Below, piece by piece: positions 45,554 to 54,470 of a DNA stretch of 64,000 nt. The stretch is from Maridesulfovibrio sp963676295 (GTDB lineage Bacteria; Desulfobacterota; Desulfovibrionia; Desulfovibrionales; Desulfovibrionaceae). The stretch lies in NCBI GenBank assembly GCA_963676295.2, contig CAXXJR010000029.1; one strand, written 5' to 3'. Within the stretch, counting starts at the first letter, position 1; each line of letters starts with the position of its first letter. The position numbers and the translations under genes were made by a program. The notes under the pieces are model-generated. The model had not been told where the DNA came from. It did no database searches and was given only the letters and a program-made list of their open reading frames with translations.

Positions 45554-46552
45554 ATGGATAGCAAATCAGACAAAAACTATGACAAAGAGCAAGAAAACTC
45601 TAAGTGGGATAGCAGGAGCCTAGCTTCATCTTTTTTTCATAATATTTTCTATATAACTATCCGTCTGACCGGGCAGAATGTGGCATATGTTCTACTTTTT
45701 TTCGTAGTAATTTTTTACACGCTGACACCTCACATTAGTAAGAGAGCCTCTTACTATATTATGCACCGTTTCGGGAAATGTTCTTTACTTCAACGAATGC
45801 GCCATACTTTTCTGTTATATTGGAATTTTGGACAGATGTTAGTTGACAGAGCCGTTTTAGGTATACTGGACACATTTGAAAGCAAATCAACAACTCAAGA
45901 TACAAATAAAATCATTGAGTTACATGCGGAAAATAATGGATTAATACTTATCACAGGACATGTAGGATGCTGGCAGCTAGGCATGTCAGCTCTAAGTTTT
46001 ATTAATGCACCAAAGGCTGTAGTTATGTTCCGCGACAAAAAAGACATTGACAAACTATCTTTTGAACACAAAAAAACAAACTCTCAGACGAAAAGAAACA
46101 AAGACAATGATTTCACCATTATCAACCCTGCCTCTCCCATGGGTGGAACAATTGAAATGGTTGCTGCCTTAAAACGAAAATCTATTCTTTGTATTAATGC
46201 AGACAGAATATTTGGTAGCAATAAAAATACCGTACCAGCCAAATTTCTAGGAGGCACAATTCTTTTACCAATCAGCGCTTTTAAACTAGCTGCTGTGATG
46301 AAAACACCAATTGTCATAACATTCTCTGCTCGTACCGGAGCAAGCAAAAGTAAATTCTGGATAGCTGGCACAATCCGAGTTCCTCAAGATGTAGACAAAG
46401 GTGCAACGCGTGGAGCAAAAGCATTCACTCCGTATGCTAACGAATTTGCGAAAGCTCTTGAAAAATACTGCGAATCACATCCATACCAATTTTATAATTT
46501 TTTTAATATGTGGCTACCACATGGCAGAGAATTTGAACTAAAAAGGAAATAG
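45554..46552 (+). CDS. LpxL/HtrB-family acyltransferase-like protein
   Basis: 332 residues. An N-terminal membrane helix (about 42-65) precedes the acyltransferase domain, with the motif LITGHVGCWQLG near residue 135 in place of the usual HFGNWE, and ADRIFGSNK near residue 216. Members acylate lipid A or related carriers. In some aryl polyene clusters the glycosyltransferase and this acyltransferase are fused; here they are adjacent separate genes. It ends 1 bp before the second ACP. Confidence 0.82.
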   Translation: MDSKSDKNYDKEQENSKWDSRSLASSFFHNIFYITIRLTGQNVAYVLLFFVVIFYTLTPHISKRASYYIMHRFGKCSLLQRMRHTFLLYWNFGQMLVDRAVLGILDTFESKSTTQDTNKIIELHAENNGLILITGHVGCWQLGMSALSFINAPKAVVMFRDKKDIDKLSFEHKKTNSQTKRNKDNDFTIINPASPMGGTIEMVAALKRKSILCINADRIFGSNKNTVPAKFLGGTILLPISAFKLAAVMKTPIVITFSARTGASKSKFWIAGTIRVPQDVDKGATRGAKAFTPYANEFAKALEKYCESHPYQFYNFFNMWLPHGREFELKRK

Positions 46553-46553
46553 A

Positions 46554-46808
46554 ATGTCATTGCATGATAAATTAAAAACGCTTTTAATTACTGAACTTAA
46601 TCTAGCGGACCTTTCAGCCAACGAGATTAAGAATACGGCCCCTCTTTTTGGTAATGAAGGACTCGGGCTAGACTCTCTAGATGCTGTTGAAATAGTTGTT
46701 CTTGTCCAAATACATTTTGGTGTAGAAATCAAAAATATGGATGAAGGTAAAATTGCTTTTCAATCTATTAACAGTCTTGCTTCATTTATCGAAGAGAGAA
46801 AAGGTTAA
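46554..46808 (+). CDS. Acyl carrier protein (second)
   Basis: 84 residues with the phosphopantetheine serine S41 in LGLDSLDAVEIVV. It likely serves the ketosynthase and chain-length factor encoded directly downstream. It shares the DSLDAV core with the first ACP but differs widely outside it, so they are not recent duplicates. Confidence 0.93.
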   Translation: MSLHDKLKTLLITELNLADLSANEIKNTAPLFGNEGLGLDSLDAVEIVVLVQIHFGVEIKNMDEGKIAFQSINSLASFIEERKG

Positions 46809-46811
46809 GAG

Positions 46812-47993
46812 ATGGATCAGCCCGTTAGTATCTGCGCCGTTAGTTGTCTCTGCGCAGCTGGTAATTCAGCTGAAAAATGTTTTGAGACAATGCTGAACAG
46901 TAGTGTAATCCCAAACCTACCTTTATTTTTAGACCAAGATGATTCTTCCCCTTCTCCCGTTTTTTCAGTGCCCAATAATTATAATCTCGAGCAGTCCACT
47001 TTACCTATAACTGAAACATTACATTTACTTTTTAATACGGCAGCTGAAGCCTACCATAAAACAAATCTTTCAAAACAAAACGCTAATAGTTTGAGAATTG
47101 GTTCCTGCATAGGAACATCTACAGGAGCTTCACTTAACTTCAAAAATTTCTATCAAGAATGGAGAAAAGGCAGTTGTCCAAGTATGACCTCCATCCACAG
47201 TTATTTACACGGTAACCCTGCTTTTGAACTTGCTAAAAAATATTCTTTCAACGGCCCTATACAAACAGTAACGAATGCATGCTCTTCAGGAACAGATGCT
47301 ATAGGCATAGGAGCATCATGGATTAAAAATGGTTTATGTGACTTAGTCTTTGCTGGAGGGGCCGATGCTTTAAGTGAAATTTCATATACAGGATTTTCAC
47401 GACTGATGATCACAAGCCCAGATAGCCCTCATCCATTCGATAAAATGAGAACAGGGCTTAATCTTGGTGAAGGAGCAGCAATTCTTGTACTCGCAGGGAC
47501 TAAAGCTATGCATGAACTCGATCTGTTCCCGCTTGCAGAGATAATGGGTTATGGAACACATTGTGATGCCTATCACCTAACAGCTCCACATCCCGAAGCA
47601 TCCGGGTTAATAAAAGCAATTAGTGAAGCGTTGAGACGTAGCAAATTAAACGCCTCTGATATCGGATTCATTAACATCCACGGCACAGGAACAATTAACA
47701 ATGACAAAGTTGAAGGAGTAGCCATTAACAAACTTTTTCCAAATACTCCTTTCGTAGGAATTAAAGGCTTCACAGGGCACACTTTAGGGGCAGCTGGAGC
47801 AATTGAAGCTGTCATGACAATATTGTCGCTCAAACATGGTTTACTCATGCCTACAAGCGGGTTCTCAACACAAGACCCTGAGATTGGAATTAGTCCTGTG
47901 CAACTAAAAACTGCAATTAATGCTGAATTTGCTTTATCTCAATCCCTAGCCTTCGGTGGAAATAATTCTGCTATAATATTTAAACGGAAATAA
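46812..47993 (+). CDS. ApeO-like ketosynthase (third ketosynthase)
   Basis: 393 residues, with the triad C157 (NACSSGTD), H290 (NIHGTGT) and H323 (FTGHTLGA) intact. It stands right before a ketosynthase homologue with a lost cysteine, which is the ketosynthase/chain-length factor pair typical of aryl polyene systems. The two should form a heterodimer that elongates the polyene. Confidence 0.88.
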   Translation: MDQPVSICAVSCLCAAGNSAEKCFETMLNSSVIPNLPLFLDQDDSSPSPVFSVPNNYNLEQSTLPITETLHLLFNTAAEAYHKTNLSKQNANSLRIGSCIGTSTGASLNFKNFYQEWRKGSCPSMTSIHSYLHGNPAFELAKKYSFNGPIQTVTNACSSGTDAIGIGASWIKNGLCDLVFAGGADALSEISYTGFSRLMITSPDSPHPFDKMRTGLNLGEGAAILVLAGTKAMHELDLFPLAEIMGYGTHCDAYHLTAPHPEASGLIKAISEALRRSKLNASDIGFINIHGTGTINNDKVEGVAINKLFPNTPFVGIKGFTGHTLGAAGAIEAVMTILSLKHGLLMPTSGFSTQDPEIGISPVQLKTAINAEFALSQSLAFGGNNSAIIFKRK

Positions 47994-47995
47994 AG

Positions 47996-48940
47996 ATGAC
48001 ACCCCTTGCAATCACAGGAATTGGTCTCGTTGCTCCTGGAATAAATTTTGAAATAATTAAAACAGCAGCACTTAAGAATCTTACTATCCCTGCTATAAAT
48101 GAAACTGCTGACACTTCAGATCTTAACATTTTTTTTCAGCAGAGACAGCTACGGAGAGTTGATCACTATTCTAAAATGGCGTTACTTGCAGCCTGCCGTG
48201 CTTTACTAGACTCTAAGAAGGAAACAAATTTAGATAATGAAATTAATGTTCCAGAGAATATGGGGATAATTTTATGCTCAGGATATGGACCTTCACAAAA
48301 AACATTTGAATTTTTGGACTCAATCCTTGATTTTGGCACAAACTGCGCGTCACCACTTGCATTTTCACATTCTGTACATAACATTCCGACAGCTGTACTA
48401 AGTCAATTTTTAAACCTAAGTTGCCCATATACAACTATCTGTCAACTACACAGTCCAGTATATTCAGCGCTAACAACAGCAGCTTGTTGGATAGATGAAG
48501 GAAGAGTAGAAAAAGTTCTACTTGGAGCAGTTGATGAAATAACCCCTCTTCTTAAAGACAATACCAGCCGAATAATATCCGAAAAAGATCTCGGACCAAA
48601 CCGTCCCCCAGTACCAGTCAGCGAAGGGGCAGCATTTTTTGTTTTAACGAAACCTTCAATTCAAAAGGTCCAATATGGAACAATTGACTTAAACATAGTT
48701 TCGCAAGAACAAATAATCACGCAAACTAAATCCCAAAAAGTATTCGCACCTGCACGCACGCTAAATAAGCTCACCGGAATTGGCATTAAAGCAACCTCCG
48801 CATATGATGCAGATATGCCCACATCTGCGGGGATAGAACTTATTGCTTCTGCTATATTTGCATCTCAAAAAGGACATGCAATATGCATCGAAAAGGCGAA
48901 CAACGGTTTTGGAATCATAAATATTAACCACATAAATTAA
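47996..48940 (+). CDS. Chain-length factor (ApeC-like, ketosynthase without catalytic cysteine)
   Basis: 314 residues, shorter than active ketosynthases. The active-site stretch has lost its cysteine: alignment by eye of CQLHSPVYSALTTAACWI with NACSSGTDAIGIGASWI puts a histidine at the cysteine position. Such partners set chain length together with the ketosynthase. It starts 2 bp after that gene. Confidence 0.83.
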   Translation: MTPLAITGIGLVAPGINFEIIKTAALKNLTIPAINETADTSDLNIFFQQRQLRRVDHYSKMALLAACRALLDSKKETNLDNEINVPENMGIILCSGYGPSQKTFEFLDSILDFGTNCASPLAFSHSVHNIPTAVLSQFLNLSCPYTTICQLHSPVYSALTTAACWIDEGRVEKVLLGAVDEITPLLKDNTSRIISEKDLGPNRPPVPVSEGAAFFVLTKPSIQKVQYGTIDLNIVSQEQIITQTKSQKVFAPARTLNKLTGIGIKATSAYDADMPTSAGIELIASAIFASQKGHAICIEKANNGFGIININHIN

Positions 48941-48945
48941 CATAT

Positions 48946-50127
48946 ATGAGCACGAAATACAGCCTGACAGTACAAGATATTTTGGAAATTATTTCTTCAA
49001 CATTACTCGCAGAAATGAATTTTCAGAAACGTATGGATAATCTGGTTAACGGTACATTAGCAAATTCTTTCATACCGGATATGACATCAATTTCAAACCT
49101 CGAAATTGTGCTTAAAAAGATTGCTCATATGTTTGATGTACCCCAAAAACAACTTTCTAAAATTAATATTCGTTCCATGGCAGAAAATATTTTTGTCCTC
49201 ACAAAAGGATGTCCTAGGAAAATCACTTTTTATACATCAGGAAGCACGGGAACTCCAACTCCATCCTCACATTTCTTTTCTGACCTAACTCAAGAGATTA
49301 GTTCGTTAGCAAATGAATTTAAAAATCGTACTAGAATTGTAAATTTTGTGCCTAGGCATCATATATATGGATTTCTGTTCTCCATACTGCTGCCCAAAGC
49401 ATTAGAGATTCCAGCCTGCCACACGCACCCAATGCCAACACCAGATCTTGTTAAAAACTTTAGGAAAGGAGATCTTATTATTTCAGTTCCTCTTCTATGG
49501 AAGAAACTAAAAAATACTAAAGCAAAATTCACATCAGATATCTATGGAGTAACATCTACTGCTCCTTGCCCCCCAGACGTAATATTAGCTTTACGAACAA
49601 ATGGGCTAAGCCGAATGACAGAAGTATACGGCTCATCTGAAACAAGTGGGGTAGGCTTTAGACATTCTCCTACAGTTAATTATACTTTATTTCCATACTG
49701 GAAAAAAGAAAAAGAAAATTCATTGCGTAGAATCAACTCATTTGAAAACGATGAAATTTCTTATCCGTTGCAAGACACATTAAAATGGAAAGATAAGTAC
49801 AATTTCATTCCCCTACGACGTGTAGACAAAGCTATTCAAGTTGCAGGAATAAATGTATATCCTTCCAAAATAGAATCTTTTTTTAAAACACTTCCACCTG
49901 TTCTGGACTGTGCAGTGCGCCTAATGCGACCAGAAGAAGGCGACAGGTTAAAGATTGTCATTATTCCTACTCCAGACATACCACAAACTGATATAGATTC
50001 AGGAAAGATTGAACGCGAAATTCGCACTATCGCATCTTCGAATCTAACCATATACGAACGACCTAGATTTTATACATTTAGAACGGAATTACCAACTTCG
50101 GATGTAGGCAAACGTACTGATTGGTAA
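48946..50127 (+). CDS. AMP-dependent ligase (ApeH-like starter-activating enzyme)
   Basis: 393 residues. The ATP-binding loop is TFYTSGSTGTPTP (near residue 95-107), where the usual P-K after TG is replaced by P-T-P. EVYGSSETSGVGF (near 225) is the A5 motif, and the late TSDVGKRTDW carries the catalytic lysine. The protein is shorter than full acyl-CoA synthetases, which fits ACP-loading ligases. It would activate an aryl acid such as 4-hydroxybenzoate; no gene for making the acid lies in the cluster. Confidence 0.82.
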   Translation: MSTKYSLTVQDILEIISSTLLAEMNFQKRMDNLVNGTLANSFIPDMTSISNLEIVLKKIAHMFDVPQKQLSKINIRSMAENIFVLTKGCPRKITFYTSGSTGTPTPSSHFFSDLTQEISSLANEFKNRTRIVNFVPRHHIYGFLFSILLPKALEIPACHTHPMPTPDLVKNFRKGDLIISVPLLWKKLKNTKAKFTSDIYGVTSTAPCPPDVILALRTNGLSRMTEVYGSSETSGVGFRHSPTVNYTLFPYWKKEKENSLRRINSFENDEISYPLQDTLKWKDKYNFIPLRRVDKAIQVAGINVYPSKIESFFKTLPPVLDCAVRLMRPEEGDRLKIVIIPTPDIPQTDIDSGKIEREIRTIASSNLTIYERPRFYTFRTELPTSDVGKRTDW

Positions 50128-50230
50128 AAAAAAGAATCAATTGCAATATTACAAGTATTTTATATCTAACACCTTGACCAGGTTACACGAACTAGACTAC
50201 ACCCAATTACTTTAAAAAGAAGAGGAAAAA

Positions 50231-50710
50231 ATGAAGAGTTTAAAATTGTTTTGCTTAGTCTCAATATTATCCATAATGACTGGATGTGGAAAGTTTGATG
50301 TGATTAACCGACCTGCGCAAGATATGCTTCAGGCTCAACAAGTGTGCATCATAGAAGATCCAGAAACAAGACATGGCTTCCTAGTTTCCATGGAGGAATG
50401 GCTTAATAAAGAAAAAATTGCATACCAAGTAGTTCCACAAACTTCAAATAATGAAATTTGTGACTGGACATTAAGATACTATGGTAGATGGTCATGGGAC
50501 TTGGCTCTTTTTCTTTCAGACGCTGAAATATCAGCTTACCATTTAGGAAAAGAAGCTGGAAAAGTAAATCTTCGCGTGGGTCAATGGGATTCTTATAAAT
50601 TTGAAAAAGGCAGTACTAGAATTTCTAAAATGATGGATATGCTTTCTTCAAAAATTGATCATTACCCTTTACCAAACGCACAGCACTCAAATAAAAACGC
50701 ATCAAATTAA
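50231..50710 (+). CDS. Sbal_3080-like lipoprotein
   Basis: 159 residues with lipobox MTGC at residue 19 and AGAGGAA ahead of the ATG. The mature domain (about 140 residues) resembles the Sbal_3080 lipoprotein family, and its layout resembles the lipoprotein gene at 37110. It is the last gene of the biosynthetic block, 103 bp after the ligase, and may belong to it. Confidence 0.7.
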   Translation: MKSLKLFCLVSILSIMTGCGKFDVINRPAQDMLQAQQVCIIEDPETRHGFLVSMEEWLNKEKIAYQVVPQTSNNEICDWTLRYYGRWSWDLALFLSDAEISAYHLGKEAGKVNLRVGQWDSYKFEKGSTRISKMMDMLSSKIDHYPLPNAQHSNKNASN

Positions 50711-50912
50711 TAGGTTGAAAATAGATCCATAAACAAGGATTTTATATTCTGCTAGCGTTACTCTTTGAGAATAAATATATATTATCAATGAGCGACCTGA
50801 ATTTATACAGTTAAAACGAATTCACCTACTTCAAATGTTTGCAAACGTACTGACAGGTAAAAAGAAAAATATCTTAAACTTCTAATATTAATATAAAAAT
50901 AGTGAGTGCTGA

Positions 50913-51764
50913 GTGAAACGTGTTAATAAAATTAATTGGTCTAAATGGGATCATCTTCTTGGAAAAGATACAGATCGTAACCTTGCAAAACAGATAGGGT
51001 GTGCGGTTATAACTGTACACCTCAGACGTAATAAACTAGGGATTCAAGCCTTTATTAAGCATTTTTTTTTGGACTGGGTAAAATACGAACATTTACTAGG
51101 AACTGATATAGATAGAAAAGTTGCCCAAAAAATAGGCTGTGGTACAAATAGAGTCGCTAGTAAACGAAAAGAATTGAGGATACCGCCGTATACTGCTAAT
51201 AACTCCATTTTCGACTTGGAAAAATTAGACAACTTGGCCGGAACTAAAACAGATCCTGAAGTTGCCAGGATAATAGGGTGTTCAACACGAACTATATATA
51301 ATCGGCGTAAAATTCTTAATATTGATGCAAAGCAAAAATGCAAAATTAATGATTGGGACAAATGGGATCATCTACTTGGAACGGATACGGATTATAAGCT
51401 TGCAACAAAGATAGGTTGCGCAAGTATAACCGTATCAAAACGACGCAAAAAGTTAGGCATTCCAGATTTTGTTAAAACGCAAAAAAAAATAGATTGGATT
51501 AAGTATGAACACTTACTCGGAACTAATACTGATAAAAAAATTGCTGAGATAATTGGCTACAGCACTACCTGTGTCAGGAGAAAACGAAACGCCTTAAACA
51601 TTCCTCCCTTTTTACCTAAAAGTGAATTTATAAATTGGAAAAAATGGGATCATCTTCTTGGAACAAAATCAGACCCAAAAATTGCTAAAATAATTAAATG
51701 CTCACCTAAATCTGTTTATAATAGACGCAAAAAGCTTAGGATTGCCCCCTATAAAGGGTCCTAA
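50913..51764 (+). CDS. Six-repeat helix-turn-helix-like protein
   Basis: 283 residues from a GTG, made almost entirely of six repeats of about 45 residues. The pattern is W-x-K-(W/Y)-(D/E)-H-L-L-G-T, then D-x-K-(I/L)-A-x-(K/I)-I-G-C, then a turn, then R-R-K-K-L-x-I-P-P-(Y/F). Each unit looks like a small basic helix-turn-helix with the RRKKL segment as a likely DNA contact. A protein built only from such units suggests a modular DNA-binding array. The function is unknown; there is no catalytic domain. A two-repeat relative follows at 51870 and a remnant lies at 29668. Confidence 0.72.
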   Translation: MKRVNKINWSKWDHLLGKDTDRNLAKQIGCAVITVHLRRNKLGIQAFIKHFFLDWVKYEHLLGTDIDRKVAQKIGCGTNRVASKRKELRIPPYTANNSIFDLEKLDNLAGTKTDPEVARIIGCSTRTIYNRRKILNIDAKQKCKINDWDKWDHLLGTDTDYKLATKIGCASITVSKRRKKLGIPDFVKTQKKIDWIKYEHLLGTNTDKKIAEIIGYSTTCVRRKRNALNIPPFLPKSEFINWKKWDHLLGTKSDPKIAKIIKCSPKSVYNRRKKLRIAPYKGS

Positions 51765-51869
51765 CAGATATAATCTCACTGAAAATATAATACGGAACTG
51801 GCTAAAAAACGAAGTGTAGTAGTTGTTCTGTAGAATGCCGAAGAAAATTCCTTAAAGAAAGGAAAGTTA

Positions 51870-52172
51870 ATGAGAAAAAGAATTGACTGGAGCGAATGGG
51901 ACCACTTACTTGGCACAAAAATAGATTATGAAATTGCAAAACAGATAGGGTGTGAGGCTCCGACAGTGGCTAAGCGCCGCTTTAAATTAAAAATCAAACC
52001 ATTTAATTCTGCACCACCCAAGATTAACTGGGAAAAATATGATCACCAACTTGGCTCAATGCCTGACCGGGAACTTGCGAAGAAAATAAAATGCTCTGCG
52101 ACTTCCGTTTCACGGAGACGAAGAAAATTAAATATCACGATTTACATGGCTGAAAATAAAACTTATAAATAA
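51870..52172 (+). CDS. Two-repeat helix-turn-helix-like protein
   Basis: 100 residues with GAAAGGAAAG ahead of the ATG. It has two repeats of the same kind as its neighbour: IDWSEWDHLLGTKIDYEIAK with KRRFKLKIKPF, and INWEKYDHQLGSMPDRELAK with RRRRKLNITIY. It lies 105 bp after the six-repeat gene on the same strand and is probably a shorter paralogue. The remnant on the minus strand near 29.7 kb resembles this short form most. Confidence 0.68.
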   Translation: MRKRIDWSEWDHLLGTKIDYEIAKQIGCEAPTVAKRRFKLKIKPFNSAPPKINWEKYDHQLGSMPDRELAKKIKCSATSVSRRRRKLNITIYMAENKTYK

Positions 52173-52331
52173 TGTATACAGTTAAAATTACCCTCCGTAT
52201 AAGCTAACCTACGTAAACCTTTTGCTCCTTTGTACAATTGAATCCTGCTACACTTTTATTAACAGCCAGTTAAGGCACATGTACCACCGCAATATATACG
52301 AATCATTCAAAATAAACTAATATTATACAAT

Positions 52332-52452
52332 ATGAAAATCATCATTCTAGGCGACATTCACGGATATCTTCCAAGTCATCAATCACCTAGTTGCAACTGA
52401 TCACCCTGACATAATCATTCAGTGCGGAGACCTTGGCTACTGGCTCACTTGA
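52332..52452 (+). pseudogene. Remnant of a calcineurin-like metallophosphoesterase
   Basis: One frame from 52332 gives MKIIILGDIHGYLPS, then the frame shifts to FQVINHLVATDHPDIIIQ followed by CGDLGYW. GDIHG and GDLG are the first two metal-binding motifs of the metallophosphoesterase fold. It breaks off after 40 codons. It occupies part of the gene-free stretch 52173-52623, in which I see nothing else recognisable. Confidence 0.6.
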
Positions 52453-52623
52453 CTGTAACTAATGTACTCACACGGCCTTAACGATTTCTAGAGAATGAAG
52501 CGACGTGATGGATGGAGCACTAACATATTATTTTTTCAAATATCAAAAATCCGTAATCGCACATCAATACTTCAATAGACCTACTCCCTATAACGATGAG
52601 TACTTTCTTTTGATTTTCCTAGG

Positions 52624-54408
52624 TTAGAAAAACACATCAACCTTTCCTAATGCATTAAGAGCTGACTGTTTTTCAATGACAAAAGGATCTTTTCGCGAAG
52701 AATGGTTGAAAAAATGGGCCTCACCAGGACATCCTGACTCAACTTTTTTAAATATCCCTTTTACTGAACGAATTTCATCTAACAGTTGTCTTAACCATAA
52801 CCTCAAATTACCTTCAGTATTCAAAGTAAAAACTAGTCCTGTCATACTATCCTCGCCCCAATAAACTATACCTGTTTTTTTATCTTTTTTCTTTTCTATT
52901 TTTCTTTGTATTTCAACAATATAAACATATTTAGCATCAACTGTAATTCTGACAATTAAAGCCCCTCTTGTCCTATCCTTCTTTCGCGCATCCATATAAA
53001 TCCAACGCACTACATCTGCGTCAATATCAAGATCATCGTCATCGAACTCTTCTAAAGATATTAATTTAAAATTATCTTCACTGTGAAAACCGTCTGAAAG
53101 GGTAAACCATTCGACAGCACTTATTCGTGATGGAAATTCTTTTTTTAAGCTCTGCAAGGCATTCCAAATATCTCTTAACTTGCCTTTTGATTCTTGGACA
53201 TTAGAGGTATGAATCGACAAAAGCCCGACTTCTCCACCATTCCCCGTAGGCTCACCAGTTGAAAATTCAGAAGACTCAGTTGCATTATACCAATCTCTAT
53301 TACTCGATCTATTTTCTGAATTTACTTTTTCATATTGAATAATCCTTCCAGAAATTCGGATATTCATACTTGGATTAGGCATTTCAACAATGCTACCTCT
53401 CTGATTAGGCTCATCATCACCCGTAATAATAATATCATCAGGAGGTTCAATCAAATTAACCTTAACTTTACCGCGCCTTCCACCAATCGGCTCTGGCTCC
53501 AACTGAAACTCACCATTTCTTTTCCTGCTATACACAGAAATGTTTGGACCACCGTGAAGATGATACCCCATTATCTGCAAGCCCAAAAAAGACCTCCCTT
53601 TATTGAAGGGAATCCCTCTAACGGTTATTTCCGTTGGCCCTTTAAACCATGGGTCAACTGAGATAAAAATAGGCTCTTTTTTTAGGTTGTCATAACCAGA
53701 TTCAATCTGGGAATGAATTCTTTTACAAACCCACTTTGTCCATGGATCATGTTTGAAATGCGCTAAAAATACATCATCACCTTTCTTTAAATTAGGCCCA
53801 CGGACTATCTTCCAGTGGTCACGCTCCAATGGCTGATTAAGTGGGTAAAACAATCTTTTAACACATTCATCCCTTTGAAAGGTTGCAATAACTCTTTTTA
53901 CCTCTTCACTTGCACCAAACATACGTGTAAAAAACTCCAAACTAGGAATAGATACTATATCATTCTCATTTGATTTAAACTGTATAAAATAATTTCTATC
54001 CTTAGGATGATGTAAAGGATATAATCTCTGATCTAATGGCGATTCCCACCCATTATTAACCGCCTCACAAACAGAAGTATGCCAATAATTATGCTTAAAA
54101 TTAACAGTATAAGTACGTTCCTCGAAACGAGCTATTCCGCGACATTTTCCATATCGCCAAACAGATCCAATTCTTAGCTGCCCTAAATTTGTTAGTAAAA
54201 CAGGCCTGAATATACACTTTTTGCTAACACCATGATTCAAGAGCTGTCTAAAGCACACATATGCATGGGGTTGATAACTTGCTTTATTATTTTTCAAAAT
54301 CCCAGAATACAACCACACAATCCAATCTGAGTCATTGGTTCTGAGCATTTTTTTTAAATTAGCAGGAGATTGAACTCTATCAAACTGATATGGAAAATTT
54401 ATTGTCAT
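52624..54408 (-). CDS. Probable TnsE-like transposon protein
   Basis: 594 residues from the ATG at 54408 (AGGAAAG ahead); a longer frame would start within a terminator stem. It is transcribed inward from the distal transposon end, opposite to the tns operon. By eye it shares with Tn7 TnsE a stretch like VSIPSLEFFTRMFGASEEVK near residue 155, a C-terminal region of two strands and a helix (RGALIVRITVDAKYVYIVEI, GNLRLWLRQLLDEI) and an NHSSRKD segment where TnsE has NHPKG. The middle (about 330-400) is low in complexity and probably a linker. TnsE directs insertion into replicating mobile DNA. The similarity is distant. Confidence 0.5.
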   Translation of the reverse strand: MTINFPYQFDRVQSPANLKKMLRTNDSDWIVWLYSGILKNNKASYQPHAYVCFRQLLNHGVSKKCIFRPVLLTNLGQLRIGSVWRYGKCRGIARFEERTYTVNFKHNYWHTSVCEAVNNGWESPLDQRLYPLHHPKDRNYFIQFKSNENDIVSIPSLEFFTRMFGASEEVKRVIATFQRDECVKRLFYPLNQPLERDHWKIVRGPNLKKGDDVFLAHFKHDPWTKWVCKRIHSQIESGYDNLKKEPIFISVDPWFKGPTEITVRGIPFNKGRSFLGLQIMGYHLHGGPNISVYSRKRNGEFQLEPEPIGGRRGKVKVNLIEPPDDIIITGDDEPNQRGSIVEMPNPSMNIRISGRIIQYEKVNSENRSSNRDWYNATESSEFSTGEPTGNGGEVGLLSIHTSNVQESKGKLRDIWNALQSLKKEFPSRISAVEWFTLSDGFHSEDNFKLISLEEFDDDDLDIDADVVRWIYMDARKKDRTRGALIVRITVDAKYVYIVEIQRKIEKKKDKKTGIVYWGEDSMTGLVFTLNTEGNLRLWLRQLLDEIRSVKGIFKKVESGCPGEAHFFNHSSRKDPFVIEKQSALNALGKVDVFF

Positions 54409-54420
54409 GTATACTTTCCT

Positions 54421-54454
54421 AAAAAAATAAACCATCCACAAACTGTGGATGGTT
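54421..54454 (-). terminator. Terminator just inside the distal transposon end
   Basis: On the minus strand an 11-bp perfect stem with a 3-nt loop (54430-54454) is followed by TATTTTTTT. The direction is that of comM transcription entering the element, and it sits 13 bp before the TnsE-like start codon. It would stop read-through from the interrupted comM promoter into the element. Confidence 0.85.
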
Positions 54455-54470
54455 TCTCAAAAATAAAAGC

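Noticed and set aside
54403..54419. Possible third TnsB-type site at the distal end (tgtcatgtatactttcc)
   Set aside because: It has TGTCA in place of TGTCG, a different internal spacing, and coincides with the start codon and ribosome binding site of the TnsE-like gene.
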